From NCBI RefSeq assembly GCF_001712755.1, contig NZ_MDKC01000007.1, positions 1 through 64,000 on the forward strand: DNA of 64,000 nucleotides, given 5' to 3'. The position numbers and the translations under genes were made by a program. The notes under the pieces were generated by a model. That model was not told the DNA's origin. It did no database searches and saw only the letters and a list, made by a program, of their open reading frames with translations. Positions 8,435-16,825 of the stretch are shown here, in pieces. The stretch is from Gottfriedia luciferensis (GTDB taxonomy: Bacteria; Bacillota; Bacilli; Bacillales; Bacillaceae_G). Numbering within the stretch: position 1 is the stretch's first letter; each line of letters begins with the position of its first letter.

Positions 8435-9628
8435 ATGAGTAATGAAAATAATGAACATGAACAAAAGCATAATTTTACCATTTCACAGGAAGACTGGACC
8501 CTCCATCGTAAAGGACACGACGACCAACAGCGCCACCAAGAGAAGGTACAAGAGGCGATTAAAAAAAATTTAGCAGATTTGATCACAGAAGAAAGCATCA
8601 TCATGTCAAACGGGCGCGATGTAGTAAAAATTCCAATTCGGTCACTAGATGAGTATAAGATTAGATACAACTACGATAAAAATAAACACGTTGGTCAGGG
8701 TACTGGAGACAGTAAAGTTGGCGATGTAGTGGCAAGAGATGGTTCACAAGGTGGCCAGCCGCAAAAAGGTGCTGGCAAAGGGCAAGGAGCAGGTAAGGAA
8801 TCAGGCGAAGATTATTATGAGGCAGAGGTTTCACTAATGGAATTAGAGGAAGCTCTTTTTAGTCAGTTAGAATTACCGGATCTAAAACGCAAAGAACAAG
8901 ACTTAAATACAGTAGAAAATATTGAATTTAATGACATTAGAAAAACTGGATTAATGGGTAACATTGATAAAAAACGTACAATGATGTCTGCGTTTAAACG
9001 TAACGCAATGAGTGGCACGCCATCATTCTATCCTATATCTCCAGAAGACTTAAAGTTCCGTACATGGAATGAAATTAGAAAACCAGAATCTAAAGCCGTC
9101 GTACTCGCAATGATGGATACGAGCGGAAGTATGGGCTTATGGGAAAAGTATATGGCACGAAGCTTCTTCTTTTGGATGACAAGATTTTTACGAACAAAAT
9201 ATGAATCAGTTGATATCGAATTTATTGCACACCATACAGAAGCAAAAGTAGTTACAGAAGAAGAGTTCTTCACAAAAGGAGAAAGCGGAGGAACAATCTG
9301 TTCATCTGCTTATCGAAAAGCTTTAGAAGTGATTGAATACAAATATTCTCCTGAAAGATATAATATCTATCCATTCCACTTCTCTGATGGAGATAATTTA
9401 ACATCTGATAATGCTCGCTGCGTAAAATTAGTTCAAGAATTAATGAAAGTGAGCAATATGTTCGGATACGGAGAAGTAAACCAATACAATCGACACAGTA
9501 CGCTAATGTCCGCGTATAAAAACATAAATGACGAGAAATTTCGCTATTATATTTTAAAGCAAAAGTCAGATGTGTTCCATTCTATGAAGAGCTTTTTCAA
9601 GCAGGAGTATGAGAAGGCAGCGAAATAA
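8435..9628 (+). CDS. yhbH: YhbH, DUF444 sporulation protein
   Basis: A 397-aa DUF444 (YeaH/YhbH) family protein. The C-terminal half is a von Willebrand factor A-like domain with the metal-site motif DTSGS at residues 228-232 (MMDTSGSMG). The first 80 residues are charged. Residues about 86-125 form a Gly/Gln/Lys-rich, probably disordered linker. Family members work with the PrkA/YeaG kinase, and B. subtilis yhbH is needed for normal spores. The ATG follows AAGGGAGGG. No spoVR gene, the usual third partner, is present. Confidence 0.92.
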   Translation: MSNENNEHEQKHNFTISQEDWTLHRKGHDDQQRHQEKVQEAIKKNLADLITEESIIMSNGRDVVKIPIRSLDEYKIRYNYDKNKHVGQGTGDSKVGDVVARDGSQGGQPQKGAGKGQGAGKESGEDYYEAEVSLMELEEALFSQLELPDLKRKEQDLNTVENIEFNDIRKTGLMGNIDKKRTMMSAFKRNAMSGTPSFYPISPEDLKFRTWNEIRKPESKAVVLAMMDTSGSMGLWEKYMARSFFFWMTRFLRTKYESVDIEFIAHHTEAKVVTEEEFFTKGESGGTICSSAYRKALEVIEYKYSPERYNIYPFHFSDGDNLTSDNARCVKLVQELMKVSNMFGYGEVNQYNRHSTLMSAYKNINDEKFRYYILKQKSDVFHSMKSFFKQEYEKAAK

Positions 9629-9675
9629 TCGCTGGATAATTGATCTAAGATGAAGTTGGTTTACATTAGCAAGTG

Positions 9676-9718
9676 AAACCAGAAGAGCCCCGGTAGAGGG
9701 TTTTTCTGGTTTTTTTGT
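9676..9718 (+). terminator. Terminator after yhbH
   Basis: AAACCAGAA and TTCTGGTTT enclose a smaller inner hairpin (AGCCCC/AGAGGG-like), then a T run. Confidence 0.8.
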
Positions 9719-9862
9719 TGTGAAGCGAATTTGGATTCTTATTCAACATAATGGCAGTTTAATTGAACAATATTAGACAAGTTATTTATGTTAATTGTGT
9801 TATTCTATTTATAAAAACAAATTGTAATTATTTTCCAGTAAAATATATTAGGAGGTTTATTT

Positions 9863-10150
9863 ATGAAAAGAAAATTAGTATTATCCATTGGTTTAGCAGG
9901 TGCTTTAGCATTATCAATCGGATTTACAAAAGACTTCCAACATACAAAGGTATATGCACAGACTAATGGAGACCAATACAAACATGTGACAAGAGAGGAA
10001 CAAGATTATAGAGAAGGTAATGCAGCTGAAGGAAAAGATATTACCACAACTATAACAGTAGAAGAACAAAATATGGTGGAAAAAAGTTCATCCAAACAAG
10101 GGTTTGTATCGCAAGAAAATGGGACAGGTTTCTTTTTTGAAAAGAAATAA
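9863..10150 (+). CDS. Small secreted protein, unknown
   Basis: A 95-aa protein with a clear Sec signal peptide: MKRK, then a hydrophobic stretch (LVLSIGLAGALALSIGF) and a likely signal peptidase I site near VYAQ-TNGD (residues 31-33). The mature part is about 60 residues, polar, acidic and low in complexity, without cysteines. AGGAGG precedes the ATG. I do not recognise a family. A hairpin terminator follows 48 bases past the stop. Confidence 0.7.
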   Translation: MKRKLVLSIGLAGALALSIGFTKDFQHTKVYAQTNGDQYKHVTREEQDYREGNAAEGKDITTTITVEEQNMVEKSSSKQGFVSQENGTGFFFEKK

Positions 10151-10164
10151 AGATAAAAACGCTA

Positions 10165-10190
10165 TTCAGCTAACGCATGCGGTAGTTGAA
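10165..10190. repeat. Palindrome copy A (26 bp)
   Basis: TTCAGCTAACGCA followed directly by TGCGGTAGTTGAA, an inverted repeat with two mismatched pairs. A near copy lies at 14249-14281. It resembles dispersed palindromes I recall from Bacillus cereus-group genomes, possibly the foot of an IS200/IS605-type or MITE-like element. Confidence 0.6.
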
Positions 10191-10197
10191 GATGACG

Positions 10198-10220
10198 AGG
10201 GGCTATTAAGTAGCCCTTTT
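10198..10220 (+). terminator. Terminator after the secreted protein gene
   Basis: AGGGGCTA pairs with TAGCCCTT across TTAAG, followed by TTTT. Confidence 0.75.
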
Positions 10221-10310
10221 AGTATGCAGAATAGTTCGGAAACAATTGGTTATTTATGGTAAAATATTTAAAATGGAACATTAGATAAAATGAGTAATGG
10301 GAGCTGAGGA

Positions 10311-10400
10311 ATGAAAATTAATAAAAAAGTATCAGAAATTATAGATTCTGTAGAAAACATTGAAAATGAATTCAAAGATCTTTTTGGAATTATCGATTAG
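10311..10400 (+). CDS. Possible 29-aa ORF
   Basis: An ATG follows GCTGAGGA and opens a 29-codon frame encoding a charged, probably helical peptide (MKINKKVSEIIDSVENIENE...). It could be a real small gene or the start of a decayed one. No conservation evidence is available. Confidence 0.25.
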   Translation: MKINKKVSEIIDSVENIENEFKDLFGIID

Positions 10401-10756
10401 ATGTAAGTTTTCCAACTGTACTCACGATAAAAATTATAAACGAAAATATTTGATAGAAATTGTGTAAACAACGAAATTTTATATAAAATTGAACCTGAAA
10501 ATTAATAAGCCAACAGTCGAGTCTTTTTATACTATTTGTTCAATAAGAGGGTTGCCACTATTTTTAATAGTCACATACAAAATGTGTAATGTAGAAAATA
10601 TCAAAAAAAATAAAAATTACTGGATTTCAAAAAGTGGAGAAATTTACATGTAAAATATTGTATTCTAGTACTCCTTAGATACTTTTATCTTGGGAGTATT
10701 TTAGTGTATTAATATAGTTTTTATGAAAAACCAGAATAAAAGTTGAGGATGGGATT
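10401..10756. other. AT-rich spacer before the two-component operon
   Basis: No ORF with a ribosome binding site is visible. A weak inverted repeat TACTCC/GGGAGTA near 10671-10700 followed by TTTTAG could be an attenuator or the terminator of the 29-aa ORF. The promoter of the response regulator should lie here. Confidence 0.4.
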
Positions 10757-11470
10757 ATGATCAATCGAATCTTAATTGTAGAAGATGATCACTACATTAG
10801 TGAGATGATAAAGGATACTTTGGTGAAACATGGATATGCAGTTTCCACCGTCTTTGATGGTGAAGAGGCATTACAGATAGTAGAAGTACAAAATTTTGAC
10901 TTAATTTTACTTGATATTATGATTCCCAAAATTGATGGGATGGAATGCTTAAAGATTATTAGAACCAAAAGTATGATCCCAATTTTAATTATGTCTGCAA
11001 AAGGAGAAGACGTTGATAAAGCGTTAGGTCTAGGGTTCGGTGCAGATGATTACATTGCAAAGCCTTTTTCAATGATTGAACTTGTCGCTAGAGTAAAAGC
11101 CATTCTTAGAAGAGAAAAACATTATATGGACTTAACCAATCAAGTGGTTAAGCCGACTTACCAAGAAGAAACTATTCAACTAGGTGATTTGATCATTGAT
11201 ATGAAAAATTATTCTGTAAAAAAATGTGGTCATGACGTAAAGCTCACGTTAAAAGAGTTTAATATCTTAAAACTCTTTATTACAAGACCAAATCAAGTAT
11301 TTACAAAAGCACAAGTTTACAGCCTTGTTTGGCAAGAAGAATACTATGGTGATGAAAATGTTATTAATGTGCATATTCGACGTCTCAGAGAAAAAATAGA
11401 AGATAATCCTTCAAACCCTAAATATTTAAAGACTTTATGGGGGATTGGCTATAAATTGGGGGAATTTTAA
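10757..11470 (+). CDS. OmpR-family response regulator
   Basis: A 237-aa response regulator. The receiver domain (residues 1-120) has the acidic pair Asp10-Asp11, phosphoacceptor Asp53 (LLDIMIP), Ser80 and Lys102 (AKPF). The C-terminal winged helix (about 140-235) ends in the usual HIRRLREKIE...GIGYKLG. The ATG follows GAGGATGGGA. It is first in a four-gene operon with a kinase and an ABC-2 type transporter, an arrangement typical of antimicrobial-peptide sensing or resistance modules, so it probably controls that transporter. Confidence 0.92.
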   Translation: MINRILIVEDDHYISEMIKDTLVKHGYAVSTVFDGEEALQIVEVQNFDLILLDIMIPKIDGMECLKIIRTKSMIPILIMSAKGEDVDKALGLGFGADDYIAKPFSMIELVARVKAILRREKHYMDLTNQVVKPTYQEETIQLGDLIIDMKNYSVKKCGHDVKLTLKEFNILKLFITRPNQVFTKAQVYSLVWQEEYYGDENVINVHIRRLREKIEDNPSNPKYLKTLWGIGYKLGEF

Positions 11471-11471
11471 C

Positions 11472-12407
11472 ATGATTTATCTTCTTGTATTATTTCTAGC
11501 AGCTTCCTTAATTTTTAATATTTATTTAGTTCAACATCAAAGAGTTTCGAATCAAGAAATTTCCTATGTCAAAAAGAAGCTTCAATCCATCATTGAACAA
11601 AAAACTGATGAAAATGTTCTACTTTACACTAGCAACTCTCAAATGAAATCATTATTAATTCAAATCAATCGCCTCTTAGAACACAACCAGAAAACAGTGG
11701 CCAATTTTCATTCTGTTGAACGCTCAATGAGAAAAATGCTCTCGAATATCTCGCATGATTTAAAAACGCCACTTACTGTCATTCTAGGTTATATTGAAAT
11801 CATTTTACACGATGAAATTATTAATCAAGAAAAAGAAAAATCCTTATTACAAACTGTTCATTTAAAAGCAGAAGAAGTTTTAGATTTAATCAATCGCTTT
11901 TTTGATCTTGTTAAACTTGAATCCAATGATGTTCATCTTGAAATGTCCAAAATCGAATTAGGAGAGATTTGCAAAAAAACAATTCTGGATTATTATGAGA
12001 TACTAACAAAAAAAGAATTTGACGTATCTATTAATATTCCGAATGAACAGAAATTTATTTGGGGAAATAAAGGAGCGGTTGAGCGGATTTTAAATAATTT
12101 AATTTCTAATGCTCTTCAATATGGTTCAGATGGAAAGGTAATTGGGTTACACCTAAGAAGTACAGAGGATAAGGTTTATATAGACGTCTTCGATCGGGGA
12201 AAGGGCATTCTGGAAGATGGTAAAGATCGAGTCTTTGAACGATTATACACAATGGAAGATTCAAGAAATAAACTTTATCAAGGTAGCGGATTAGGTTTAA
12301 CTATAACGAAAAGATTAGTCGAACAACTGGGCGGAAAGATTTCATTAGAAAGCATCCCAAATCACAAGACCACTTTCACTATTGAATTGAAGCGTATGAC
12401 GTATTAA
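11472..12407 (+). CDS. Sensor histidine kinase, short-input type
   Basis: A 311-aa kinase with one N-terminal membrane segment (residues 2-20), a coiled linker, the H box SNISHDLKTP (His95) and a HATPase domain with N box Asn213, DRGKGI (241-246) and GSGLGL (271-276). No extracellular sensor domain is present, so the signal is probably sensed in the membrane or through the transporter. I chose the ATG at 11472, after GGGGGAATTTTAAC at the regulator's 3' end; an upstream in-frame ATG lies inside the regulator gene. It is translationally coupled to the response regulator. Confidence 0.9.
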   Translation: MIYLLVLFLAASLIFNIYLVQHQRVSNQEISYVKKKLQSIIEQKTDENVLLYTSNSQMKSLLIQINRLLEHNQKTVANFHSVERSMRKMLSNISHDLKTPLTVILGYIEIILHDEIINQEKEKSLLQTVHLKAEEVLDLINRFFDLVKLESNDVHLEMSKIELGEICKKTILDYYEILTKKEFDVSINIPNEQKFIWGNKGAVERILNNLISNALQYGSDGKVIGLHLRSTEDKVYIDVFDRGKGILEDGKDRVFERLYTMEDSRNKLYQGSGLGLTITKRLVEQLGGKISLESIPNHKTTFTIELKRMTY

Positions 12408-12505
12408 TCGAAATTGTAATAACTTAAGAATTTTGTAAGAAATGGTTAAGAGAAAAGAAAACATTCATCGATAGAATGAGATTAATAGATGAAGGAGGGA
12501 AAAAC

Positions 12506-13429
12506 ATGACCTATATAATTCAAACAAATCATCTTACTAAAAATTATAAAGGTACCACGGTCGTTTCCAATGTGAATATGCATGTCAAAAAAGGCGAAAT
12601 ATATGGCTTCTTAGGTCCGAACGGTGCAGGAAAAACAACCGTTATGAAAATGATTATGAACTTAATCAAACCAACGAGTGGAGAAATTATTATTTCTGGC
12701 GAAACAGTAACCCCAAAATCTTATGAAATATTGAAGCGCATGGGGAGCATAATTGAATATCCCGTTTTTTATGACAAGTTAACAGCACGGGAAAACTTAG
12801 AGCTACACTCCGATTATATGGGTTACTACAACAAAAGTGCGATCGACACGGCTCTTGACATGGTACAACTAAAAAATTTTGAAGGAAAGGCTGTCAAAGA
12901 TTTCTCTTTAGGGATGAAGCAGAGGCTTGGCTTAGCTAGAGCAATTATTACAAAGCCTGAAATCCTTATTTTAGATGAGCCAACAAATGGTTTAGACCCT
13001 GTAGGAATTAAGGAATTTCGAAATCTATTTCAAATGTTAAGTAAGGATTATGGAATGACACTATTAATCTCTAGTCATATTCTTGGAGAAATCGAACAAA
13101 TTGCCGATACCATCGGAGTAATCAAGGACGGAAAGTTAGTAGAGGAAGTATTAATGGAGACAATTCGTCTTCAAAATACAGAGTATATAGAGTTAAAAAC
13201 GGATGATGTGAAAAAAGCGTCATACATCATAAAAGAATCAATGTACATAACGAATTTTAAAATACTCGATGATGTTACCATTCGTATCTATGACATGAAC
13301 ACGGCTCAAGGGAAGATATCTAAAGCCCTTGTGTTAAATGGTGTATTAGTGGAGTCAATCAATAAAAAAGATAATACATTAGAAGATTATTTCTTAAAGA
13401 AGATCAATGGGGGCGTGATCCATGCTTAA
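12506..13429 (+). CDS. ABC transporter ATP-binding protein
   Basis: A 307-aa ATPase of the ABC-2/BcrA-like type: Walker A GPNGAGKT (37-44), signature FSLGMKQ (133-139), Walker B LILDEPT (154-160), and a C-terminal extension of about 80 residues, common in lantibiotic and bacitracin transporters. The ATG at 12506 has GAAGGAGGG upstream; an ATG 30 bases earlier lacks a site. Its last codons overlap the permease start by eight bases. Likely role: detoxifying export or target removal of a membrane-active compound. Confidence 0.9.
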   Translation: MTYIIQTNHLTKNYKGTTVVSNVNMHVKKGEIYGFLGPNGAGKTTVMKMIMNLIKPTSGEIIISGETVTPKSYEILKRMGSIIEYPVFYDKLTARENLELHSDYMGYYNKSAIDTALDMVQLKNFEGKAVKDFSLGMKQRLGLARAIITKPEILILDEPTNGLDPVGIKEFRNLFQMLSKDYGMTLLISSHILGEIEQIADTIGVIKDGKLVEEVLMETIRLQNTEYIELKTDDVKKASYIIKESMYITNFKILDDVTIRIYDMNTAQGKISKALVLNGVLVESINKKDNTLEDYFLKKINGGVIHA

Positions 13430-14114
13430 ACTTATTAATCTTGAAATAAAAAAATTTAAATTATGGCACTACTGGAAAGCTGTTTCTATATGCAATATCG
13501 CATTTATTGCACTTCTTAGTATGATGTTTTTTACAGAGATAGATGGTAAGAAAATACCTATTGAAAGTTTTGATATGGCGGCCAGCATAATAGGTGCAAT
13601 GGTACGGACAACGTTTACAATTTTTGCATCAGTATTTATTGTGAAATTAATAATAGACGAATTTAGAAATAAATCAATAGATGTATTATTCACTTATCCC
13701 ATTAAACGTAAAAAAATTATTTCCGCAAAGTTAACAATCGTTTTTATTTTTACTTTTGTCAACGTTTTGTTTTCGACATTATTTCTAGAAGGCCTCGTTA
13801 ATTTAGCGGAAGTGAATTTTAATATTCTTCCAGGATCGATCGAATTAGAAGATATATCAAGACATTTATTGACTGCTTTTATGAATGCTATTGCGACAGC
13901 AGGTATCAGTCTTATTCCTCTGTTCTTTGGCATGCATCGTAAATCGTCGCCTGCAACCATTGTATCTTCAATTCTTATCGCTACAATTTTGAATTCAACA
14001 AGTGAGGATTTTACCTTATTTTCAATTATAGGAGTTCCTTTATCACTAGGATTGTTCGGTTTGTATATCGGGTACTATTCAATTCGAAACATAGAAAAGA
14101 AAGATTTAGTCTAA
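13422..14114 (+). CDS. ABC-2 type permease
   Basis: A 230-aa membrane protein with about six predicted segments. It begins MLKLINLEIKKFKLWHYWK and has KLIIDEFRNKSIDVLFTYPIKRKKIISAK, a pattern typical of ABC-2 permeases of peptide antibiotic transporters. It overlaps the ATPase gene by eight bases, implying translational coupling and complex formation. It is the only permease in the operon, so the transporter is likely a homodimer, or a second subunit has been lost; tiny membrane ORFs follow. Confidence 0.85.
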   Translation: MLKLINLEIKKFKLWHYWKAVSICNIAFIALLSMMFFTEIDGKKIPIESFDMAASIIGAMVRTTFTIFASVFIVKLIIDEFRNKSIDVLFTYPIKRKKIISAKLTIVFIFTFVNVLFSTLFLEGLVNLAEVNFNILPGSIELEDISRHLLTAFMNAIATAGISLIPLFFGMHRKSSPATIVSSILIATILNSTSEDFTLFSIIGVPLSLGLFGLYIGYYSIRNIEKKDLV

Positions 14115-14143
14115 TTCATTGATGAAACATTTCAAATAATAGC

Positions 14144-14260
14144 ATGGGAGTTACAACTAGTTGGAAACAATTCTTTATTACAATAGTAATTGTTGTGATA
14201 ATAATATATATTATTTTTCAGACCATGTTACTAACATATGGGATTTTGTTATTCAACTAA
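14144..14260 (+). CDS. Possible 38-aa membrane peptide ORF
   Basis: The frame encodes MGVTTSWKQF then a long hydrophobic helix (FITIVIVVIIIYIIF) and a short tail. No good ribosome binding site is seen. The stop codon lies inside palindrome copy B, so this may be the 3' remnant of a longer gene cut by the repeat. Confidence 0.3.
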   Translation: MGVTTSWKQFFITIVIVVIIIYIIFQTMLLTYGILLFN

Positions 14261-14281
14261 CGCAATGCGTTAGTTGAATAA
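14249..14281. repeat. Palindrome copy B (33 bp)
   Basis: TTATTCAACTAACGCA, one central base and TGCGTTAGTTGAATAA form a perfect 16-bp inverted repeat. The core matches copy A at 10165-10190. The two copies flank the two-component/ABC operon. Confidence 0.7.
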
Positions 14282-14366
14282 GAATTTCTTCTCAACCTCG
14301 CTAAAGTCTTCCAACAAAAGATCAAAATGCGTTATCGTTTAAATATGGTTTGTCTAGAGTAGAAAC

Positions 14367-14495
14367 ATGAGGAAGATGTGCAGAAGTGTGAACAAAAGAA
14401 TATTTTTGGTTTTATTTACTGCGATTTTACTATATGTATTTGTTTATCCGGAAATTAGGGACTATGAAAAAATCCCTAGTTTTACTAAGGATTAA
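14367..14495 (+). CDS. Possible 42-aa single-span membrane protein
   Basis: The frame encodes a basic start (MRKMCRSVNKR), a hydrophobic helix (IFLVLFTAILLYVFVY) and a polar tail ending SFTKD. The ribosome binding site is weak (TAGAGTAGAAAC), and an ATG nine bases later is an alternative. It is unrecognised. Confidence 0.35.
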   Translation: MRKMCRSVNKRIFLVLFTAILLYVFVYPEIRDYEKIPSFTKD

Positions 14496-14502
14496 AATAA
14501 TT

Positions 14503-14823
14503 TTAATTATGATAAACGCTTGATTTAGAATATACAAGTTCATAGTATGCAGACATTTCTGCTTCTGTTATATCGTATTTTCTTTGAATTTCATTGTGTT
14601 CTTCCAATAAATTTTTTGACCATTCCATTGATTGTCTATCTGTTATCTTACCAATCTTTAGTAACATTTTATTTTTTGCAAATTCTGACCTGAATTTAAG
14701 TTCGAATTCTGCAATTTCTACGATTTCTTCAGGAGAATGTTTGTCTTCGTTATTGCTAGAAGTGCTATTCATTTTAAGTATTATACCAATTATTACTATT
14801 ACAATTACAATAAACCATACCAC
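14503..14823 (-). CDS. Hypothetical 106-aa membrane-anchored protein
   Basis: Not recognised. From GTG at 14823 the protein begins MVWFIVIVIVIIGIILK, one membrane helix, followed by an acidic, helical cytoplasmic or external domain (SPEEIVEIAEFELKFRSEFAKNK and later AEMSAYYELVYSKSS). GTG is chosen because AGGTGG lies seven bases upstream; the ATG at 14847 has no site. It stands alone on the minus strand between small plus-strand ORFs. Confidence 0.55.
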   Translation of the reverse strand: MVWFIVIVIVIIGIILKMNSTSSNNEDKHSPEEIVEIAEFELKFRSEFAKNKMLLKIGKITDRQSMEWSKNLLEEHNEIQRKYDITEAEMSAYYELVYSKSSVYHN

Positions 14824-14906
14824 AATATCACCACCTTTCATTTTCATAATATCATGTATAAATAACTAATAGTTAAACTATTACAAAATTTATAAGGCTA
14901 AAATTT

Positions 14907-15209
14907 TTGTGTTTTCCCCAATCTGTGGATTGTGGAAAAATCACTGAACAGACTTCGTCAAAAAAAGTGCAGACCCCTACCAGCACGGCTTCTAAGATTG
15001 TTCAAACCAAGAAGAGTTCATCTTATGGTGACACAGAAAAACCGGCGAGCAATGAACCAAACAAAAGTGTTTCTGCATCTAGCACTTCAAAGGTAACAGG
15101 TCCTGTAAACAAAACAGAAAATTGTAATAAAGATGTTAGGAAAGTGGATACCAATCATAAGGGAAGCGTTACGATAGCTGGAGAATTGAATAAAATGGAG
15201 TACGAATAG
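14907..15209 (+). pseudogene. Decayed lipoprotein-like gene
   Basis: The frame encodes about 100 polar residues rich in Ser, Thr and Lys (CGKITEQTSSKK..., then STSKVTGPVNKTENC), like the spacer region of a lipoprotein after its lipid cysteine. No usable start is present: the only start-like codon is a TTG without a ribosome binding site. In the neighbouring frame just upstream, KAKIFVFSPICGLW looks like a signal-peptide remnant, so a frameshift seems to have split signal and body. A good terminator follows. It is probably inactive. Confidence 0.5.
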
Positions 15210-15219
15210 ATAGGAAGTG

Positions 15220-15257
15220 AAAAACAGAAAAGCCCCTTAAGGGTTTTTCTGTTTTTT
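15220..15257 (+). terminator. Terminator after the lipoprotein remnant
   Basis: AAAACAGAAAAGCCCC pairs with AGGGTTTTTCTGTTTT across a tiny loop, then T residues. Confidence 0.85.
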
Positions 15258-15464
15258 TGTTGTAAATAAAAGGTTTCTTCAAAATAATAAAAACCTCTGC
15301 TGATCATGTAATATTAACTGGTAGAGCATCTTTAATATTGTGGGGTGTTTTAAAATTTTCAGATTTTTTGTTTTTGTAAAATAATTTATTTTTTGTGATA
15401 TAATTTTAGAGTGAGATTGTAATATATGCATCTTAGAATTTCTAAAAGGAGCAAAATTTTTAAA

Positions 15465-15638
15465 ATGAAATGGTTAATTGTATTTGGACCTGTAATAGAA
15501 TTAGCATTATATGCAATAGTTTCTAAGTTTTGGGTAAGTGATTTTAAAGAAATAAAACCAATAATTATTTTACAAATAGTACTTTACACTTTTCTTATTA
15601 CACCATTATTACTTTGGGGATATATGTTAAAGCACTAA
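15465..15638 (+). CDS. Small two-span membrane protein, 57 aa
   Basis: The frame encodes MKWLIVFGPVIELALYAIVSKFW and a second helix in IIILQIVLYTFLITPLLLWGYM. AAAGGAG lies 13 bases before the ATG at 15465, which is long; an ATG at 15426 adds 13 residues but lacks a site. Both starts are possible. The family is unknown. A terminator follows. Confidence 0.5.
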   Translation: MKWLIVFGPVIELALYAIVSKFWVSDFKEIKPIIILQIVLYTFLITPLLLWGYMLKH

Positions 15639-15661
15639 TAAATATAATTTTATAATGAAGT

Positions 15662-15700
15662 AAGCATACCAACGAAAATTCGGGAAGTATGCTTTTTTTT
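15662..15700 (+). terminator. Terminator after the 57-aa ORF
   Basis: AAGCATAC pairs with GTATGCTT, followed by eight T residues. It may also stop the convergent minus-strand exporter gene. Confidence 0.85.
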
Positions 15701-15779
15701 GCTTATTTTTCTTGGCCTTCATCTTTTTTACAATTTACAAAAAACAGATGTTTTCCATTCAATGAAGTTACATTTGGCA

Positions 15780-16712
15780 TTATATTTGTTCAGTTGTGAA
15801 TGTTGATTTTGTTACTTTTTCTGGCATAGTTAAAAAAATAACTGCTATGACGATACATATACCACCTAGTAATTGGTATACTCCGAAAGATTCCTTTAGC
15901 CAAGTAATAGAAACAATAGTTGCTACAAGCGGTTCGATACTAGATAAAATACTAGTCTCTGTTGCTGATAAATATTTTAGGCTACCGATGTAGAGAAGAA
16001 AAGAAAGAGTACCTATTATAATAATTAAAATTAGCAAAGAGAATGTTGACAATGTAAAGGTTTGTGAAAATTGCTTCCATTCAAAAGAATGATTGTAAAT
16101 AAATAATGCAATACCTCCAATTAGCATACCCCAGCCAATAATAAGAGTCGTCCCCCATTGTTGAATAAGGGAAGTAGGGTGTAGTGTATAGAAGGTAAAA
16201 CCAATAGCTGTTAACAGTCCGAATAAAATAGTTTCCTTTGACATGACAATATTATGGGCTGATCCATTTGTAATAATAAAGTATGTGCCGATCAGTGCGG
16301 AGAAAATTGCTAATACCTGCAAGGTAGAAGGCAGTTTTTTATTCTGTATTGCAACATAAATAGTAATCAGCACTGGCCCTAAAAATTGGAAAAGAGTAGC
16401 AGTCACAGCGTTACTAATATGCACAGTTTCGATAAAAGCATATTGTGCGCCAAGCATCCCGAGAATAGAGAAAATGATAAGATGTAATAGATGAACTGGT
16501 TGTTGCCAAATACGAAATATATTTTGTTTTTTTGTAAGTAAGAAACATAAAATAAAGACCCCAGCAAGTAAGAGGCGAATGACTAAATAGTCGATAGATG
16601 ATATTGTCGTACGTTGAAAAAACCACTGAATTAATGGACCTGATAATCCCCATAGAGTAGCTCCTGTAAGAATCATAAATAGTCCAAGACGTCTGCTGTT
16701 TTGCATGATCAT
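15780..16712 (-). CDS. DMT-family (EamA) transporter
   Basis: A 310-aa inner-membrane protein with ten predicted helices and two EamA repeats (LGLFMILTGATLWGLSGPLIQ near the start; ATETSILSSIEPLVATI in the second repeat). The family exports amino acids and metabolites; the substrate cannot be read here. AAAGGAG lies close to two ATG codons (16712 and 16706), and either may be used. It is transcribed divergently from a MocR regulator, which is its probable controller, so an amine, amino acid or vitamin B6-related substrate is plausible. Confidence 0.88.
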   Translation of the reverse strand: MIMQNSRRLGLFMILTGATLWGLSGPLIQWFFQRTTISSIDYLVIRLLLAGVFILCFLLTKKQNIFRIWQQPVHLLHLIIFSILGMLGAQYAFIETVHISNAVTATLFQFLGPVLITIYVAIQNKKLPSTLQVLAIFSALIGTYFIITNGSAHNIVMSKETILFGLLTAIGFTFYTLHPTSLIQQWGTTLIIGWGMLIGGIALFIYNHSFEWKQFSQTFTLSTFSLLILIIIIGTLSFLLYIGSLKYLSATETSILSSIEPLVATIVSITWLKESFGVYQLLGGICIVIAVIFLTMPEKVTKSTFTTEQI

Positions 16713-16825
16713 GATGCTCCTTTCAAAAATTGCTTTTATTCAATTTACATGATAAAAAGTATTATATATAACCTCTGGTACTATACAAAGTATCAATAAT
16801 ACATTTTATGAAGGGGTCAGATTAC

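Noticed and set aside
9763-9966. 67-aa plus-strand frame overlapping the small secreted protein
   Set aside because: It overlaps a gene with a signal peptide and AGGAGG site and has none itself.
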